Below are positions 51,755 through 63,211 of a DNA stretch of 64,000 bases, in pieces. The number at the start of each line of letters is the position of its first letter. The stretch's first letter is position 1. The translations under genes were made by a program, and so were the position numbers. The stretch covers positions 16,663 through 80,662 of the forward strand of contig NZBE01000003.1 in NCBI GenBank assembly GCA_002687745.1, written 5' to 3'. Below the pieces are notes generated by a model. It was given only the letters and a program-made list of their open reading frames with translations. It searched no databases and was not told the DNA's origin. Source of the DNA: Acidimicrobiaceae bacterium. Its GTDB lineage: Bacteria; Actinomycetota; Acidimicrobiia; Acidimicrobiales; MedAcidi-G1.

Positions 51755-53632
51755 CTACTCGGAGATCAGGGTCACCCGGGTCTGTGGCAGACCCAGGTAG
51801 CCCGATGCCGGATCCTGGGAGGTGACACGGCCGTCGGCCGGACCGACCACGTCAACCTGCCTGAACCCTGCCGCCTGGAGCCTGGCGTCGGCAGCAACTA
51901 CCGACAGCCCCTCGACAGCCGGCACCGGACGCGGCTCTGGTCCCGATGACACGAGAACCTGGATCTCACCACCCACCGCCAGCGGGGTTCCGGGTTCTGG
52001 CGACACGCCCACAACGGTGCCGACCTCGGACAGGCCGGGAGTATCCACGAGGACCGGAACAAGCTTGAGGGCCAGGAGCGAGGCCTGAACGTCGGCAGCC
52101 TGCATGCCTGTGAGGCCCGTGGGCACCGAACGCGGAGCAGGGCCCTCTGACAGCACCAGGTCGACAGCGGTCCCGAGCGGAAGGCTGGAAGCATCACCGG
52201 GAACCTCGATCACAAGGCCCGGAAGCGTCTCCTCGGAGAAGCCACGGGTGACCTCACCAGTGGTCAGGCCGGCCTCATCGAGAAGGCGGGCCGCCTCAGA
52301 CGCTGTTACACCGACAAGGCCGGTTGGAACCGCAACACGGTCCGCGCCGAGGGAGATGACTATCACCACGTTCTCGCCCTCGGCCAACGGCGTTCCACCA
52401 GCTGGGATCATCTCGAGCAGCTCGCCCTGGACCGAACCGTCCTGCCTGTCGAAGCGCTCCTCGACAACCCATCCCAACTGGGTCAACAGGGTGCCGGCGC
52501 TCTCGCCGGACGAGCCGACCAGCGACGGCAGGCGACGGGTCACGTCCCTCGTGTTCTCCCAGAGGACCGTGCCACCGACCACAGCACCCACGACGAGCGC
52601 CACGGTCAGCACGGCTGCAGGCCAGCGGCGGCGGGGTCCGACAGGCCGCTGTGGCGGAGCCGGTGCAGCATCGGGAGACACGCTCGGTGTCACCGAAGCC
52701 GCCTCACCCGCCAGGGGAGAGGCTCCGATCTCGCCGGGGCCGACAAGCTGCAACGGCTCAGGTCGCGGCATGCCCTCGGCCATGCTCAACAGCATCCGGC
52801 CGAACTCGGCGGCAGTCGGGCGCTTGTCGGGATGGGCAGCACCGGCCCTGGCGACAACGGGGGCGAGCGGCCCGAGGACATCGGGGACGGGAACATCGCG
52901 GCCCTCACGGGCCCTGAGGGTTCCGGCGACCGTGCTCTCCACGAACGGCAGATGGCCGGTGACCGCCTCGACCATGCACAGTGCCAGTGCGTAGACGTCG
53001 GACCTGCCGTCGACCACCTTGCCCCTTGCCTGCTCAGGCGACGCATACCGGGCAGTTCCAGCGTGGCCTGAACCGGGCTGCTCACCTGCCATCGCAGCCG
53101 CCAGCCCGAAGTCGGCAATACGGAGACGACCATCGTCGCCGAAGAGCAGGTTGGCGGGCTTCACGTCACGGGGCACCAACCCCCTGCTGTGGGCGTGGTC
53201 GAGGCCACGACACGCATCGAGTGCCAGGACCAGGACCTGTGAGGGGCTGAGCGTTCGCCCCGAGGCCAGGATGCTCCGCAGGCTCCCTCCGCCCAGGTAC
53301 TCGGTGACCAGAAACGCCTGGCCGTCGACCCCCCAGTCATAGACATCGACCACGTGGGGGCTGTTCAACGAGGCGACAGCCTGCGCCTCGGCACGGAACT
53401 GCCTGACGAACGCCGGATCACGCGAGGCAGCCGTGTGCAGGACCTTGACCGCAACCCGTCGACCGAGGCTGATGTCTTCGGCCAGGTAGACGGTGCCCGA
53501 ACCGCCGGTGCCGATGACGTCGCTCAGCCGGTACCGGCCATCGACGAGCTGCCCGATGGGCGACGACGACGTCGGGCCGCCCGAACCACCTTCTCCGCCG
53601 GTGCCACCACCGGACCACTGACCATCCATCAC
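51755..53632 (-). CDS. PASTA-domain Ser/Thr protein kinase (PknB-like)
   Basis: A 625-residue membrane kinase. A Gly/Ser-rich N-terminus is followed by the kinase domain (about 33-285): glycine loop IGTGGSGTVYL, Lys63 (VAVKVLH), catalytic loop PRDVKPANLL with Asp156, DFG (174-176) and an APE-like ASPEQA. A membrane helix lies at about 337-358 and four PASTA repeats fill 366-625. The catalytic-loop His of HRD is replaced by Pro154. PASTA kinases sense peptidoglycan or lipid II and regulate cell-wall growth. Divergent from a small membrane-anchored protein gene. Confidence 0.92.
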   Translation of the reverse strand: MMDGQWSGGGTGGEGGSGGPTSSSPIGQLVDGRYRLSDVIGTGGSGTVYLAEDISLGRRVAVKVLHTAASRDPAFVRQFRAEAQAVASLNSPHVVDVYDWGVDGQAFLVTEYLGGGSLRSILASGRTLSPSQVLVLALDACRGLDHAHSRGLVPRDVKPANLLFGDDGRLRIADFGLAAAMAGEQPGSGHAGTARYASPEQARGKVVDGRSDVYALALCMVEAVTGHLPFVESTVAGTLRAREGRDVPVPDVLGPLAPVVARAGAAHPDKRPTAAEFGRMLLSMAEGMPRPEPLQLVGPGEIGASPLAGEAASVTPSVSPDAAPAPPQRPVGPRRRWPAAVLTVALVVGAVVGGTVLWENTRDVTRRLPSLVGSSGESAGTLLTQLGWVVEERFDRQDGSVQGELLEMIPAGGTPLAEGENVVIVISLGADRVAVPTGLVGVTASEAARLLDEAGLTTGEVTRGFSEETLPGLVIEVPGDASSLPLGTAVDLVLSEGPAPRSVPTGLTGMQAADVQASLLALKLVPVLVDTPGLSEVGTVVGVSPEPGTPLAVGGEIQVLVSSGPEPRPVPAVEGLSVVAADARLQAAGFRQVDVVGPADGRVTSQDPASGYLGLPQTRVTLISE

Positions 53633-53739
53633 GGAGCGAGGCTACTGCGGAGCACCCGCCCAGCGGACCAGCCCCACGGGCCGACGGGCCGGACCCGCCT
53701 GTCGGGTCTCAGGGACCGACCTTCCGGTAGCCTGCCGCC

Positions 53740-54153
53740 GTGAACCGCCGCAGCGCCATCGTGATCATCACGCTCATGACGCTCGGCATCGGCCTACTTG
53801 TCGCCGCTGCCCTGATCGAAGACGGCAACGGCGGGGACATCACCGTCGACTCCAACCCGGCCATCATCGAACTGGTCCCACCGAGGGGAGACCAGGTGAT
53901 CCACCAGGCGACCGTCGGCGTGATCCTTGCAGCAGGCTGGTCGGGTGAGATCGTGCAGATAGGCGGCACGGTCATCCCCCTCGACCAACAGCAGGTGCAG
54001 AGCGCCCTCAACTCGGTGCTGTTCCGGCCCGGCGAGGGCCTGGCGCTCGAGGCCCTCCCACCACAGGACCTATGTGCGACAGCGCGCTACTGGCCTGTCC
54101 AGACCCCCGACAGGACCTCGACAATCGACTGGTGCTTCAGGGTCGACAGCTGA
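53740..54153 (+). CDS. Small membrane-anchored extracytoplasmic protein, unknown function
   Basis: GTG 53740 starts a 137-residue protein with an N-terminal helix (about 6-25, IVIITLMTLGIGLLVAAALI) and an extracytoplasmic domain with predominantly beta character (SNPAIIELVPPRGDQV, GEIVQIGGTVIPLD) resembling an Ig-like fold. Two cysteines near the C-terminus (DLCATA and WCFRVD) could pair. It is divergent from the PASTA kinase and ends four bases before the ligA stop. No recognised family. Confidence 0.7.
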   Translation: MNRRSAIVIITLMTLGIGLLVAAALIEDGNGGDITVDSNPAIIELVPPRGDQVIHQATVGVILAAGWSGEIVQIGGTVIPLDQQQVQSALNSVLFRPGEGLALEALPPQDLCATARYWPVQTPDRTSTIDWCFRVDS

Positions 54154-54157
54154 GGCC

Positions 54158-56212
<2,055 letters not shown>

Positions 56213-56255
56213 CTACCTGTGCCCCGACCCGGCCCCCGGAGAAGCCCCGGATGCC

Positions 56256-57194
56256 ATGCCTGCCCGTAGCGTGAGAGCCGTGGCAAGAGGCATCCTCCAG
56301 AGGGAGAACAACGCGGGTACGCGTCGCTCCGAGACGGCAGTGGCGTGGATCCTGCGAGCAGCCTGGCTGGTACTGCCCCTGACGCTCGGGCCGGCGCTGG
56401 CAGACGGCCTCGACGCCAGAGCCACCGGGCTGCGGACCACGGCATCGGTCGGGCTCTGGGTGCTCTGGTCGGTCGGCCTGCTGGCCACGCTCATCCCCCA
56501 CCCGGCCACCCTGACCGCTGTACGCATCGGCGGCCCCGCCACCACGGCCGCAGCGGTCTGGGCTGCCGTCACGACCGATGAGCCCGTTGGCACCGTCATC
56601 GCAGCGACGGCCGGGCTGGTGGTCGGAGTCGCTGCCCTGTCGGCACCGGTCGGAGATCTCTTCGTGGACGGTGCCTCCTACGGCGACGAACGCAGGTTCC
56701 TGCTGAGGGGCCCCGGCCCTGTGGTCCTCCTGCTCGGACCACTTGCATGGGTGGTGATCACGCTCGGCACGATCACCGGCCCCCTGTTGCTTGCCGACTC
56801 ACGCTGGATTCCCGGAGCCGCCGCCTGCGTCATCGGATTCCCGGCTGCGGCCCTTGGGGCGAGGGCCCTCAACCAGTTGAGCCGCCGGTGGGTGGTCCTC
56901 GTTCCAGCAGGGTTCGTGCTCCACGACCACCTGGCACTCTCCGAACCCACCCTTCTGCCGCGCTCCGGCATCTCATCGGTCGGGCCTGCCAGGCAGGACA
57001 CCGACGCCCTGGACCTGAGCCAGGCGGCCCACGGTATGGCCATCGAGGTCCGCTGTACCGAGCCCCACGAGATGCTCCCGGCCACCAGGAACACGGTTGC
57101 CGAGGTGCAGTCGGTGCCCGCATTCCTGTTCACCCCGGCACGACCAGATGCCCTCCTTGCCGAGGCGGCGCGGCGCAGGCTGACGGTGGGCTGA
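56256..57194 (+). CDS. Polytopic membrane protein of unknown function
   Basis: ATG 56256 (a GTG at 56271 or 56280 is also possible) gives about 312 residues with five hydrophobic segments between residues 30 and 210, then a cytoplasmic-looking region with RRWVVLVPAGFVLHDH and LPRSGISSVGP, and a short C-terminal soluble part. The RWVVLVPAGFVLHD stretch recalls membrane PH-like domains but I would not assign one. Upstream bases of the long frame are antisense to ligA. Function unknown; it is convergent with mnmA. Confidence 0.75.
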   Translation: MPARSVRAVARGILQRENNAGTRRSETAVAWILRAAWLVLPLTLGPALADGLDARATGLRTTASVGLWVLWSVGLLATLIPHPATLTAVRIGGPATTAAAVWAAVTTDEPVGTVIAATAGLVVGVAALSAPVGDLFVDGASYGDERRFLLRGPGPVVLLLGPLAWVVITLGTITGPLLLADSRWIPGAAACVIGFPAAALGARALNQLSRRWVVLVPAGFVLHDHLALSEPTLLPRSGISSVGPARQDTDALDLSQAAHGMAIEVRCTEPHEMLPATRNTVAEVQSVPAFLFTPARPDALLAEAARRRLTVG

Positions 57195-57214
57195 CACCCG
57201 GCACACCGCCGGGC

Positions 57215-58261
57215 TCAACAGGCCAGGGCACCCCCGAGCACCACATCACCGTCGTAGAAGACGACACTCTGGCCCGGGGCGACGCGGCGGTGCGGCGCCT
57301 CCCAATGGACGGCGCCCGAGACCAGAACCGCCGCGACCGGCTCGCCGTGGGCGCTCGTCTGTACCAGCACGGAACCATCCACGGGCCCGTCGGCCCAGAC
57401 CGCACGATCTACCGGGGTGGCGTCGACGAGCAGGTCCGCTGCCGACCCAACCGTCACCGTGGCTGTCGCAGTGTCGACAGCAGTGGCGTACCTGGGGCCG
57501 TCACCACCAGCCAGCTCCATGCCCCTCCGCTGACCGAGCGTGACCATCTCGACGGCCTCGACGCGTCCCACCTCGGCCCCCGAGCCGTCCACCACACGCC
57601 CGGAGGTGAGGGGAATACGCCGGCCCAGGAACTCACGCCGGCCGGCGTCACCGCGGGACGCACCGGTGATGAAGCAGACGTCCTGACTGTCGGGCTTGTC
57701 GGCCGTGCGCAGGCCCAGGCCTGCCGCCCTGGCCCTCACCTCATCCTTGGACATCTCCCCGACCGGAAGGTCCAGGCGGGCCAGAACATCCTGGTCGAGC
57801 ATGTGCAGGACATAGGACTGGTCCTTGGCCGGGTCAGATGCACGGGCAATGCGTCGGGACCCGTCAGGCATGTCGACAACCCGGGCGTGATGGCCCGTTG
57901 CCAGACGATCGAAACCAAGCGACCGGGCACGCCGCATCAGCCGGTCGAACTTGATGTGGCGGTTGCACTCGATGCAAGGGTTGGGCGTGCGGCCGGCGGC
58001 ATGGTCCGCCACATAGGGCTCCACCACGTGACGGTCGAAGTCCTCGCCCATGTTGAACACGTGGTGGTCAATGCCGAGACAGTCGGCCACCCGCCTCGCA
58101 TCGTCGACATCAGACACCGAACAGCACCCCGAGTCGGACTCACCACCCCAGAGACGCAGCGTCACGCCGACGACGTCGTGGCCCGACTCCTGGATCAGGG
58201 CTGCGGCGACAGACGAGTCGACGCCGCCAGACATGGCGACCAGTACCCGCTGAGGTTCCAT
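57215..58261 (-). CDS. mnmA: tRNA 2-thiouridylase
   Basis: Inserts sulfur at U34 of Lys, Glu and Gln tRNAs. ATG 58261 overlaps the cysteine desulfurase stop (TGATG) and gives 348 residues. It has the PP-loop MSGGVDSSVAA, the ATP/tRNA region TGHHARVV, and two catalytic cysteines (TPNPCIECNRHIKF and DVCFI). A frame to 58435 is a shadow. The sulfur donor is probably the coupled upstream desulfurase. Confidence 0.95.
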   Translation of the reverse strand: MEPQRVLVAMSGGVDSSVAAALIQESGHDVVGVTLRLWGGESDSGCCSVSDVDDARRVADCLGIDHHVFNMGEDFDRHVVEPYVADHAAGRTPNPCIECNRHIKFDRLMRRARSLGFDRLATGHHARVVDMPDGSRRIARASDPAKDQSYVLHMLDQDVLARLDLPVGEMSKDEVRARAAGLGLRTADKPDSQDVCFITGASRGDAGRREFLGRRIPLTSGRVVDGSGAEVGRVEAVEMVTLGQRRGMELAGGDGPRYATAVDTATATVTVGSAADLLVDATPVDRAVWADGPVDGSVLVQTSAHGEPVAAVLVSGAVHWEAPHRRVAPGQSVVFYDGDVVLGGALAC

Positions 58262-59412
58262 CAGGCGTACGCCGACAGGCGCTCGACGATTCCGGGGATC
58301 ACCGACAGGGCACGGTCGACGTCCGCATCGGTCGTCGCACGCGCCAGAGACAGACGAAGAGACCCCGCCGCCACGGACCGCTCGATGCCCATGGCGGCAA
58401 GGACGTGGCTCGGGTCCTGGGCTCCGCTGGAACACGACGAGGCCGCACTGGCACAGATGCCCTCCTGTTCCAGCAGGAACAGCAGCGCCTCGCTCTCGAT
58501 CCCCTCAAAGCACAGGTGCGCCACCGCCGGGGTCCGGCCGACGCCGTCGGGCACGGTGCGGCTGGCGCCGGGAACCGCGGCCAGCAGGCCCGTCTCAAGG
58601 CGATCTCTCATAGCCGCCACCCTGACCGCTGTCTCCCCACGGTCAACGACGACCAGCTCGGCGGCACGACCCAGGCCGACGATGGCTGGCACGTTCTGGG
58701 TGCCGCTACGACGCTCCCGCTCCTGACCACCGCCACGCAGCATCGGAGAGAGGGGGACATCCCCGTCGACCACCAGCGCGCCCGCACCCTTGGGGCCACC
58801 GAACTTGTGACCCGTGATGCTCACGAGGCGGGCACCCCGGCAGGCGTCGGCCAGATCCAGCCATGCGGTCGCCTGAACGGCATCACAGTGGACCAAGGCA
58901 TCCGGTGCCCGCTCGGAGACCAGCGAGACGACCTCGGCCACCGGGTTGACCACACCGGTCTCGTTGTTGGCGGCCATCACCGACACCAGCCTGATGTCGG
59001 CCACGGACTCGAGGGTCTCGGCCAGTGCGCCCAGGTCGATCCGCCCACCCGCGTCAGCCGGCAGCACCACCCCACCGGATTCCCTTACCGGCTCCAGAAC
59101 CGCCGCATGCTCGGCTGCACAACAGACCGCAACCCCGGACCCGTCCCCCAGCACACCGTCGACCGCCAGGTTGTCGGCCTCGGTGCCCCCGCTTGTGAAC
59201 ACGACACCACCGGGATCCATGCCGACCAGGGCCGCAACGGCGTCGCGGGCATCGTCGATCGCCCTACGGGCATCACGCGCCATGCGATGCGACCCGGACG
59301 GGTTGCCCGGGTGCTCGCCCAGCCATGGCAGCATCGCCTCGACCACCTCGGAGCGCGCCGGCGTCGAGGCCGCATGGTCCAGGTAGACCTGCCGGTTCAA
59401 CTGCTCCTCCAC
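58261..59412 (-). CDS. Cysteine desulfurase (NifS/IscS family)
   Basis: PLP enzyme releasing sulfur from cysteine for tRNA thiolation and iron-sulfur clusters. GTG 59412 (VEEQLNRQVYLDHAAS) gives 383 residues, typical length. The Schiff-base Lys is in TGHKFGGPKGAG and the persulfide Cys in ASSCSSGAQDPSH, followed by the family's long active-site loop. Translational coupling to mnmA makes tRNA 2-thiolation its clearest role. A frame to 59457 would add residues that overlap a divergent gene start. Confidence 0.95.
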   Translation of the reverse strand: MEEQLNRQVYLDHAASTPARSEVVEAMLPWLGEHPGNPSGSHRMARDARRAIDDARDAVAALVGMDPGGVVFTSGGTEADNLAVDGVLGDGSGVAVCCAAEHAAVLEPVRESGGVVLPADAGGRIDLGALAETLESVADIRLVSVMAANNETGVVNPVAEVVSLVSERAPDALVHCDAVQATAWLDLADACRGARLVSITGHKFGGPKGAGALVVDGDVPLSPMLRGGGQERERRSGTQNVPAIVGLGRAAELVVVDRGETAVRVAAMRDRLETGLLAAVPGASRTVPDGVGRTPAVAHLCFEGIESEALLFLLEQEGICASAASSCSSGAQDPSHVLAAMGIERSVAAGSLRLSLARATTDADVDRALSVIPGIVERLSAYA

Positions 59413-59473
59413 CCCACGGAGGCTACGGGGAACCCGTGCACGACGCTTGGCCCGCACCTGCCAGACTCGGCAG

Positions 59474-60232
59474 ATGGACGGATACGGACCCGAAACCTAC
59501 GGCGACCACCACGCCGAGGTCTACGACGACTGGTACGGCGGTGACGGTGGAATCGCCGTCAGTCAGATCGGATCGCCTGCCGACGTGGCTGCGGTCATCG
59601 CCGACATTGCGGACGGAGGTCGGATTCTGGAACTCGGCGTCGGAACCGGGCGCCTGGCCCTGCCCATTGCAGCCACGGGCCTGGATGTGACAGGGATTGA
59701 CGCCTCGTCAGCGATGCTCGACGTACTTCGAACCAAACCGGGGGCTGGCGGCCTGACCCTCATCGAGGGGGACATGGCAAACCCAGTTGGCCTGCCCGAG
59801 GGGTCGTTCAGCGTGGTCCTGATCGGCTTCAACACCCTGTTCAACCTGACGACCGAGTCGGCCCAGGCCGCCTCCATAGGCCACGCTGCCGGACTGCTGC
59901 AGCCCGGCGGGCGGTTCGTCATGGAGGCCTTCGTTCCGGATCCGGGGGCCCACGACGGCATGTCGGTGAGGACCGTCGAGCTTGACCGGGTGGTCATGGA
60001 CGTCACAGTCACAGACCTCGGGGACCAGCTCATCACAGGACAGAGGATTGAGATCACCGAGGCCGGAAACCGGATGTTCCCCTACCACCTGCGATACGCC
60101 ACCCCTGACCAGGTCGACGAGATGGCCCTGTCGGCCGGGCTGGAGCTGGAGGATCGGTGGGCCGACTGGTCACGCTCGGCGTTCACCGAGGACTCCGGAT
60201 GCCACGTGTCGGTCTGGCGCAGGTCCGCCTGA
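59474..60232 (+). CDS. Class I SAM-dependent methyltransferase
   Basis: ATG 59474 gives 252 residues with motif I ILELGVGTGRLALP, post-I acidic GIDASSAML, and the IV region VVLIGFNTLFNL. Substrate unknown; it belongs to the broad methyltransferase-11/25 group. Divergent from the cysteine desulfurase gene and convergent with the DsbA-family gene. Confidence 0.85.
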   Translation: MDGYGPETYGDHHAEVYDDWYGGDGGIAVSQIGSPADVAAVIADIADGGRILELGVGTGRLALPIAATGLDVTGIDASSAMLDVLRTKPGAGGLTLIEGDMANPVGLPEGSFSVVLIGFNTLFNLTTESAQAASIGHAAGLLQPGGRFVMEAFVPDPGAHDGMSVRTVELDRVVMDVTVTDLGDQLITGQRIEITEAGNRMFPYHLRYATPDQVDEMALSAGLELEDRWADWSRSAFTEDSGCHVSVWRRSA

Positions 60233-60242
60233 CCCGTTCAGG

Positions 60243-60932
60243 TCAGTCGGGGCGTCCGGTCACCACCGGCAGGGCCAGCTGCGGACGGTCGGAACGCTTC
60301 AACTCGGAGAATGTCGAGAAGCGGGCGAGGGTCAACGCTGCGTCGAACAGCTCCAGGCACCCATCGTCGGTCTCCGGTACCGACGAGATGACAGGCCCGA
60401 AGAACGACGGCCCGTCGGGCGGGTCGATGCTCAGGATCGGTGTGCCGACGTCCCGGCCGGTACGTCCCACGGCGTCCTCGGTTCCAGCCCGAAGGATGGC
60501 GTCGAGCGAGGCATCATCGGCAGCAGCCGCGTACGAGGTGTCGAACCCCGCCGCCTCCAGGACCGCACACAGGTGCTCAGGGGTTCCGACCTGTGCACGC
60601 AGGTCCTCACCCGGTTCGGGAACCCTGTGCCAGATGGACCGCCCGAACGCCTCGTAGAGCGGGCCCATGGCCGGAGCCCCATGGTCGTTCCTGACCGCCG
60701 CAGCCACCCGAAGCATCCGGCGGCCACGGTTGTGACCCTCCCTGTAGCCCTCGGGGAACTCGGCCTCGTAGTCGCGTTCCTCGTTCAGGATCGACAGGTT
60801 GATGAACCGCCACTCCACGTCAATGTCACGAAGGGCCGCCACCCGACGCAGCCACAGCGAGGTCATCCACGCGAACGGGCAGATCGGATCCCAGAAGAAC
60901 TCGATCCTCTTGACTGTTCCTGTGTCACCCAT
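60243..60932 (-). CDS. DsbA-family/mycothiol-dependent nitroreductase-like protein
   Basis: A 229-residue thioredoxin-fold protein with an N-terminal FFWDPICPFAW motif. Only the first cysteine of a CxxC is present (CPFA), as in some actinobacterial DsbA-family proteins related to M. tuberculosis Rv2466c (a mycothiol-dependent nitroreductase with CPWC). No signal peptide, so cytoplasmic. The single Cys suggests glutathione- or mycothiol-type transferase activity rather than disulfide exchange. The CDS contains no in-frame TGA, unlike the two candidate selenoproteins. Confidence 0.8.
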   Translation of the reverse strand: MGDTGTVKRIEFFWDPICPFAWMTSLWLRRVAALRDIDVEWRFINLSILNEERDYEAEFPEGYREGHNRGRRMLRVAAAVRNDHGAPAMGPLYEAFGRSIWHRVPEPGEDLRAQVGTPEHLCAVLEAAGFDTSYAAAADDASLDAILRAGTEDAVGRTGRDVGTPILSIDPPDGPSFFGPVISSVPETDDGCLELFDAALTLARFSTFSELKRSDRPQLALPVVTGRPD

Positions 60933-61050
60933 CGTCCATCCCCTCTTCTCACAGCCTCACACGGAACTCCACCCACCGACCATCCCGGAACCCCAGCCGG
61001 CCCCGAAATGTTCCCTGTGCCTCACGCCTGCCTCTCGCCCAACTGTTCGA

Positions 61051-61962
61051 CTAACCAAGTAGCGGGTCTGCCCAGTTTCCCGCCGCCCAGACGGCCGCTG
61101 CAGCGAATACGACCGCTGAAACGACGGTGAGTGCTGACCCAACAGACCGTGGCGCCCTGCGGCGGTCCGCCTCGTCGACCATCCAGGCCACAACCGCTCC
61201 ACCGATGAGGCCACCCACATGCCCACCGAGGCTTATGCCGGGTCGGCTCACCGTGAACACGAGGTTGATGGCGACCAGGCCACCGACACCTGAACTCCAC
61301 GGGTTGATGCCCCGCCTGAGCTGGTGCACGAGCGTGGCCCCCATCAGACCGAAGACCGCTCCGGATGCACCCACGGTCAACGCCAACGGATCGAGCAGCA
61401 TTACGCCCAGGGACCCGGCGGCCAACGACGCCGCGTAAAGGCCCACGAACCGACCGGGGCCGTGCAGTCGCTCCAACTGGTGGCCGAGCATCCACGCCAG
61501 GAACATGTTGAACACCAGGTGCAGCAGCCCGCCGTGGAGAAACGCACCCGTCGCCAGCCGCCACCACTCCCCCTCGGCGATGCCGATGTGGACGATGGTG
61601 AAACCGTCGCGTACCCGGCCGTACCCGAGCAGTCCGAAGTCGATCGTGGCGTTGCCTCCGCCACCCGCCAGCGAACCACCTGAGACGAGGGTCGCCAGGA
61701 AGGCTGCCAGGTTCAGGCCGATGATCGCCGTCGTTGCACTGCGGCCGTCATCATGGCGCATGCCGGCGGAACCGGCTGTTCGCCGGCGTGGGCGATGCGG
61801 GCGTCCTGCGACGATGGGCCCGGCGCACTCGGGGCAGTGGAACCCGACCGAGGCAGTGTGCATGCACTCCCCGCAGATCACCCGGTCGCACCGTTGGCAG
61901 CGCACGCCGGCCCGCCGCTCAGGGTGCCAGGCGCAGGTGTCGCCGTGAATCGGGGTACTCAC
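61051..61962 (-). CDS. Rhomboid family intramembrane serine protease with N-terminal zinc-finger
   Basis: GTG 61962 gives 303 residues. An N-terminal B-box-like zinc finger holds Cys/His pairs (CAWHPERRAGVRCQRC, CGECMH, HCPECA), then a linker, and six to seven membrane helices. Rhomboid signatures are HLVFNMFLAWMLG, the nucleophile Ser in GASGAVFGLMG and His in GGHVGGLIGG. Cleaves transmembrane substrates. The long frame to 62640 is a shadow of the enoyl-CoA hydratase gene. Confidence 0.88.
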   Translation of the reverse strand: MSTPIHGDTCAWHPERRAGVRCQRCDRVICGECMHTASVGFHCPECAGPIVAGRPHRPRRRTAGSAGMRHDDGRSATTAIIGLNLAAFLATLVSGGSLAGGGGNATIDFGLLGYGRVRDGFTIVHIGIAEGEWWRLATGAFLHGGLLHLVFNMFLAWMLGHQLERLHGPGRFVGLYAASLAAGSLGVMLLDPLALTVGASGAVFGLMGATLVHQLRRGINPWSSGVGGLVAINLVFTVSRPGISLGGHVGGLIGGAVVAWMVDEADRRRAPRSVGSALTVVSAVVFAAAAVWAAGNWADPLLG

Positions 61963-62017
61963 CGGCCGCACGGTACCGGCAGCGGGTCTCCGCCCGATGG
62001 CGGGGCCGGGATGAAGA

Positions 62018-62830
62018 TCAGGTGCCGGTGAAGCCGGCTCTGCCGGGACCGTGTTCGAAGAACGAGGCGACACCGGCCGTGGCGTCATCTGTGTCGAACA
62101 GGTCGACGAACAGGTCGTATTCGAGGTTGATGCCGTCGGCGAGGCTTCCCTCAAGGCCTCCGTCGACGGCCCGCTTGGCCGCTCGGAGCGCCACGCGCGG
62201 CCCCCTGGCGTAGGCCGATGCACGCTCGACGGCACGTTCAAGCACCTGGTCGTCGGGAACCACCTCATCGACCCAGCCGACTGCCAGGGCCTCGGCAGCC
62301 GGCACCTGTGCTCCGCTGAAGATGAACTCCTTGGCCTTCGCGGGGCCGACGAGCCGTGCAAGGCGCTGAGTGCCCCCGCCACCGGGGATGATGCCGAGCA
62401 GGATCTCGGGTTGCCCGAGTACCGCACCCTCGCCGGCGATGCGGAAGTCGCAGCACATTGCCAGCTCGGCTCCACCGCCGAGGGCGAAGCCGTTGACCGC
62501 GGCGATGGTCGGACAGGGTACGGCCGAAAGCGCGTTGAACGAGGCCAGGAAGGCCTCGGCCAGGGGCACCCGGGTGGCTTCATCGACGAAGTCGCTGATC
62601 TCGGCACCAGCGGCAAAGTGGCGGCCGCCGCCCGTGACAACCAGTGCTCCGGGGGGATCGTCGATACAGGCCTCGGCGACCCGACCGAGTTCGTTGAGCA
62701 GGTCTGCGTTGAGGGCGTTCACCTTGGGGCGGTTGAGGGTAACGACCACCACGTCGCCACCCCAGCCACTCTTCCCGCCGGGTTCACCGGCCAGGTGACG
62801 CTCGATGCTGATCAGCTTGAGGTCGTCCAC
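62018..62830 (-). CDS. Enoyl-CoA hydratase/isomerase
   Basis: A 270-residue crotonase-fold enzyme. The oxyanion-hole loops (GGRHFAAGAEISDF and GFALGGGAELAM) and the catalytic glutamate region (LGQPEILLGIIPGGGGTQRL) are present, with both glutamates expected for a hydratase. Acts in beta-oxidation. It lies two bases after the Nfu gene on the same strand, but no functional link is obvious. Confidence 0.92.
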   Translation of the reverse strand: MDDLKLISIERHLAGEPGGKSGWGGDVVVVTLNRPKVNALNADLLNELGRVAEACIDDPPGALVVTGGGRHFAAGAEISDFVDEATRVPLAEAFLASFNALSAVPCPTIAAVNGFALGGGAELAMCCDFRIAGEGAVLGQPEILLGIIPGGGGTQRLARLVGPAKAKEFIFSGAQVPAAEALAVGWVDEVVPDDQVLERAVERASAYARGPRVALRAAKRAVDGGLEGSLADGINLEYDLFVDLFDTDDATAGVASFFEHGPGRAGFTGT

Positions 62831-62832
62831 GG

Positions 62833-63135
62833 TCAGAGGCTCACTGACGTACCGTCGTCGACGAGCGTGTCTCCCACGTTGACCACCCTGGCCACCGCTG
62901 GAACGCGGTCCCTGAGGATCCGTTCGATGCCCGCCTTGAGGGTCTGGTCGGAGGCCGGGCAGCTGACACAGGCACCCATCAGCTCAACGGTCACCTCACC
63001 TGTTGCCTCGTCGACCCCGTGAAGCTGGATGTCGCCCTCGTCGGCCTGGATGGCCGGCCTGATGATGTCGATGACCTTCTGGACGGCGACGAGAAGGTCG
63101 CCGGTCGGAGTCTCAGCGGTCGTCCCCAGGCTCAT
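62833..63135 (-). CDS. NifU-like iron-sulfur scaffold (Nfu)
   Basis: ATG 63135 (MSLGTTAETP) gives 100 residues of the C-terminal NifU domain: AVQKVIDIIRPAIQADEGD and the cluster-binding CVSCPAS (CxxC). Carries [4Fe-4S] clusters to target proteins. A longer frame to 63183 adds an unlikely N-terminus. Fits a cell rich in iron-sulfur enzymes (LeuC, IlvD, CysH, sulfite reductase, LipA). Confidence 0.9.
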   Translation of the reverse strand: MSLGTTAETPTGDLLVAVQKVIDIIRPAIQADEGDIQLHGVDEATGEVTVELMGACVSCPASDQTLKAGIERILRDRVPAVARVVNVGDTLVDDGTSVSL

Positions 63136-63211
63136 GGCCGCAGTCTCGCAGCACCGGCCACCGTCCCCACCCTCGGGCCGCATCAGAAACCTGCCGACCT
63201 AGATTGACTGC

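Noticed and set aside
60243..60932. DsbA-family gene as another candidate selenoprotein
   Set aside because: The motif is CPFA with an intact Cys and no in-frame TGA; the frame is uninterrupted.
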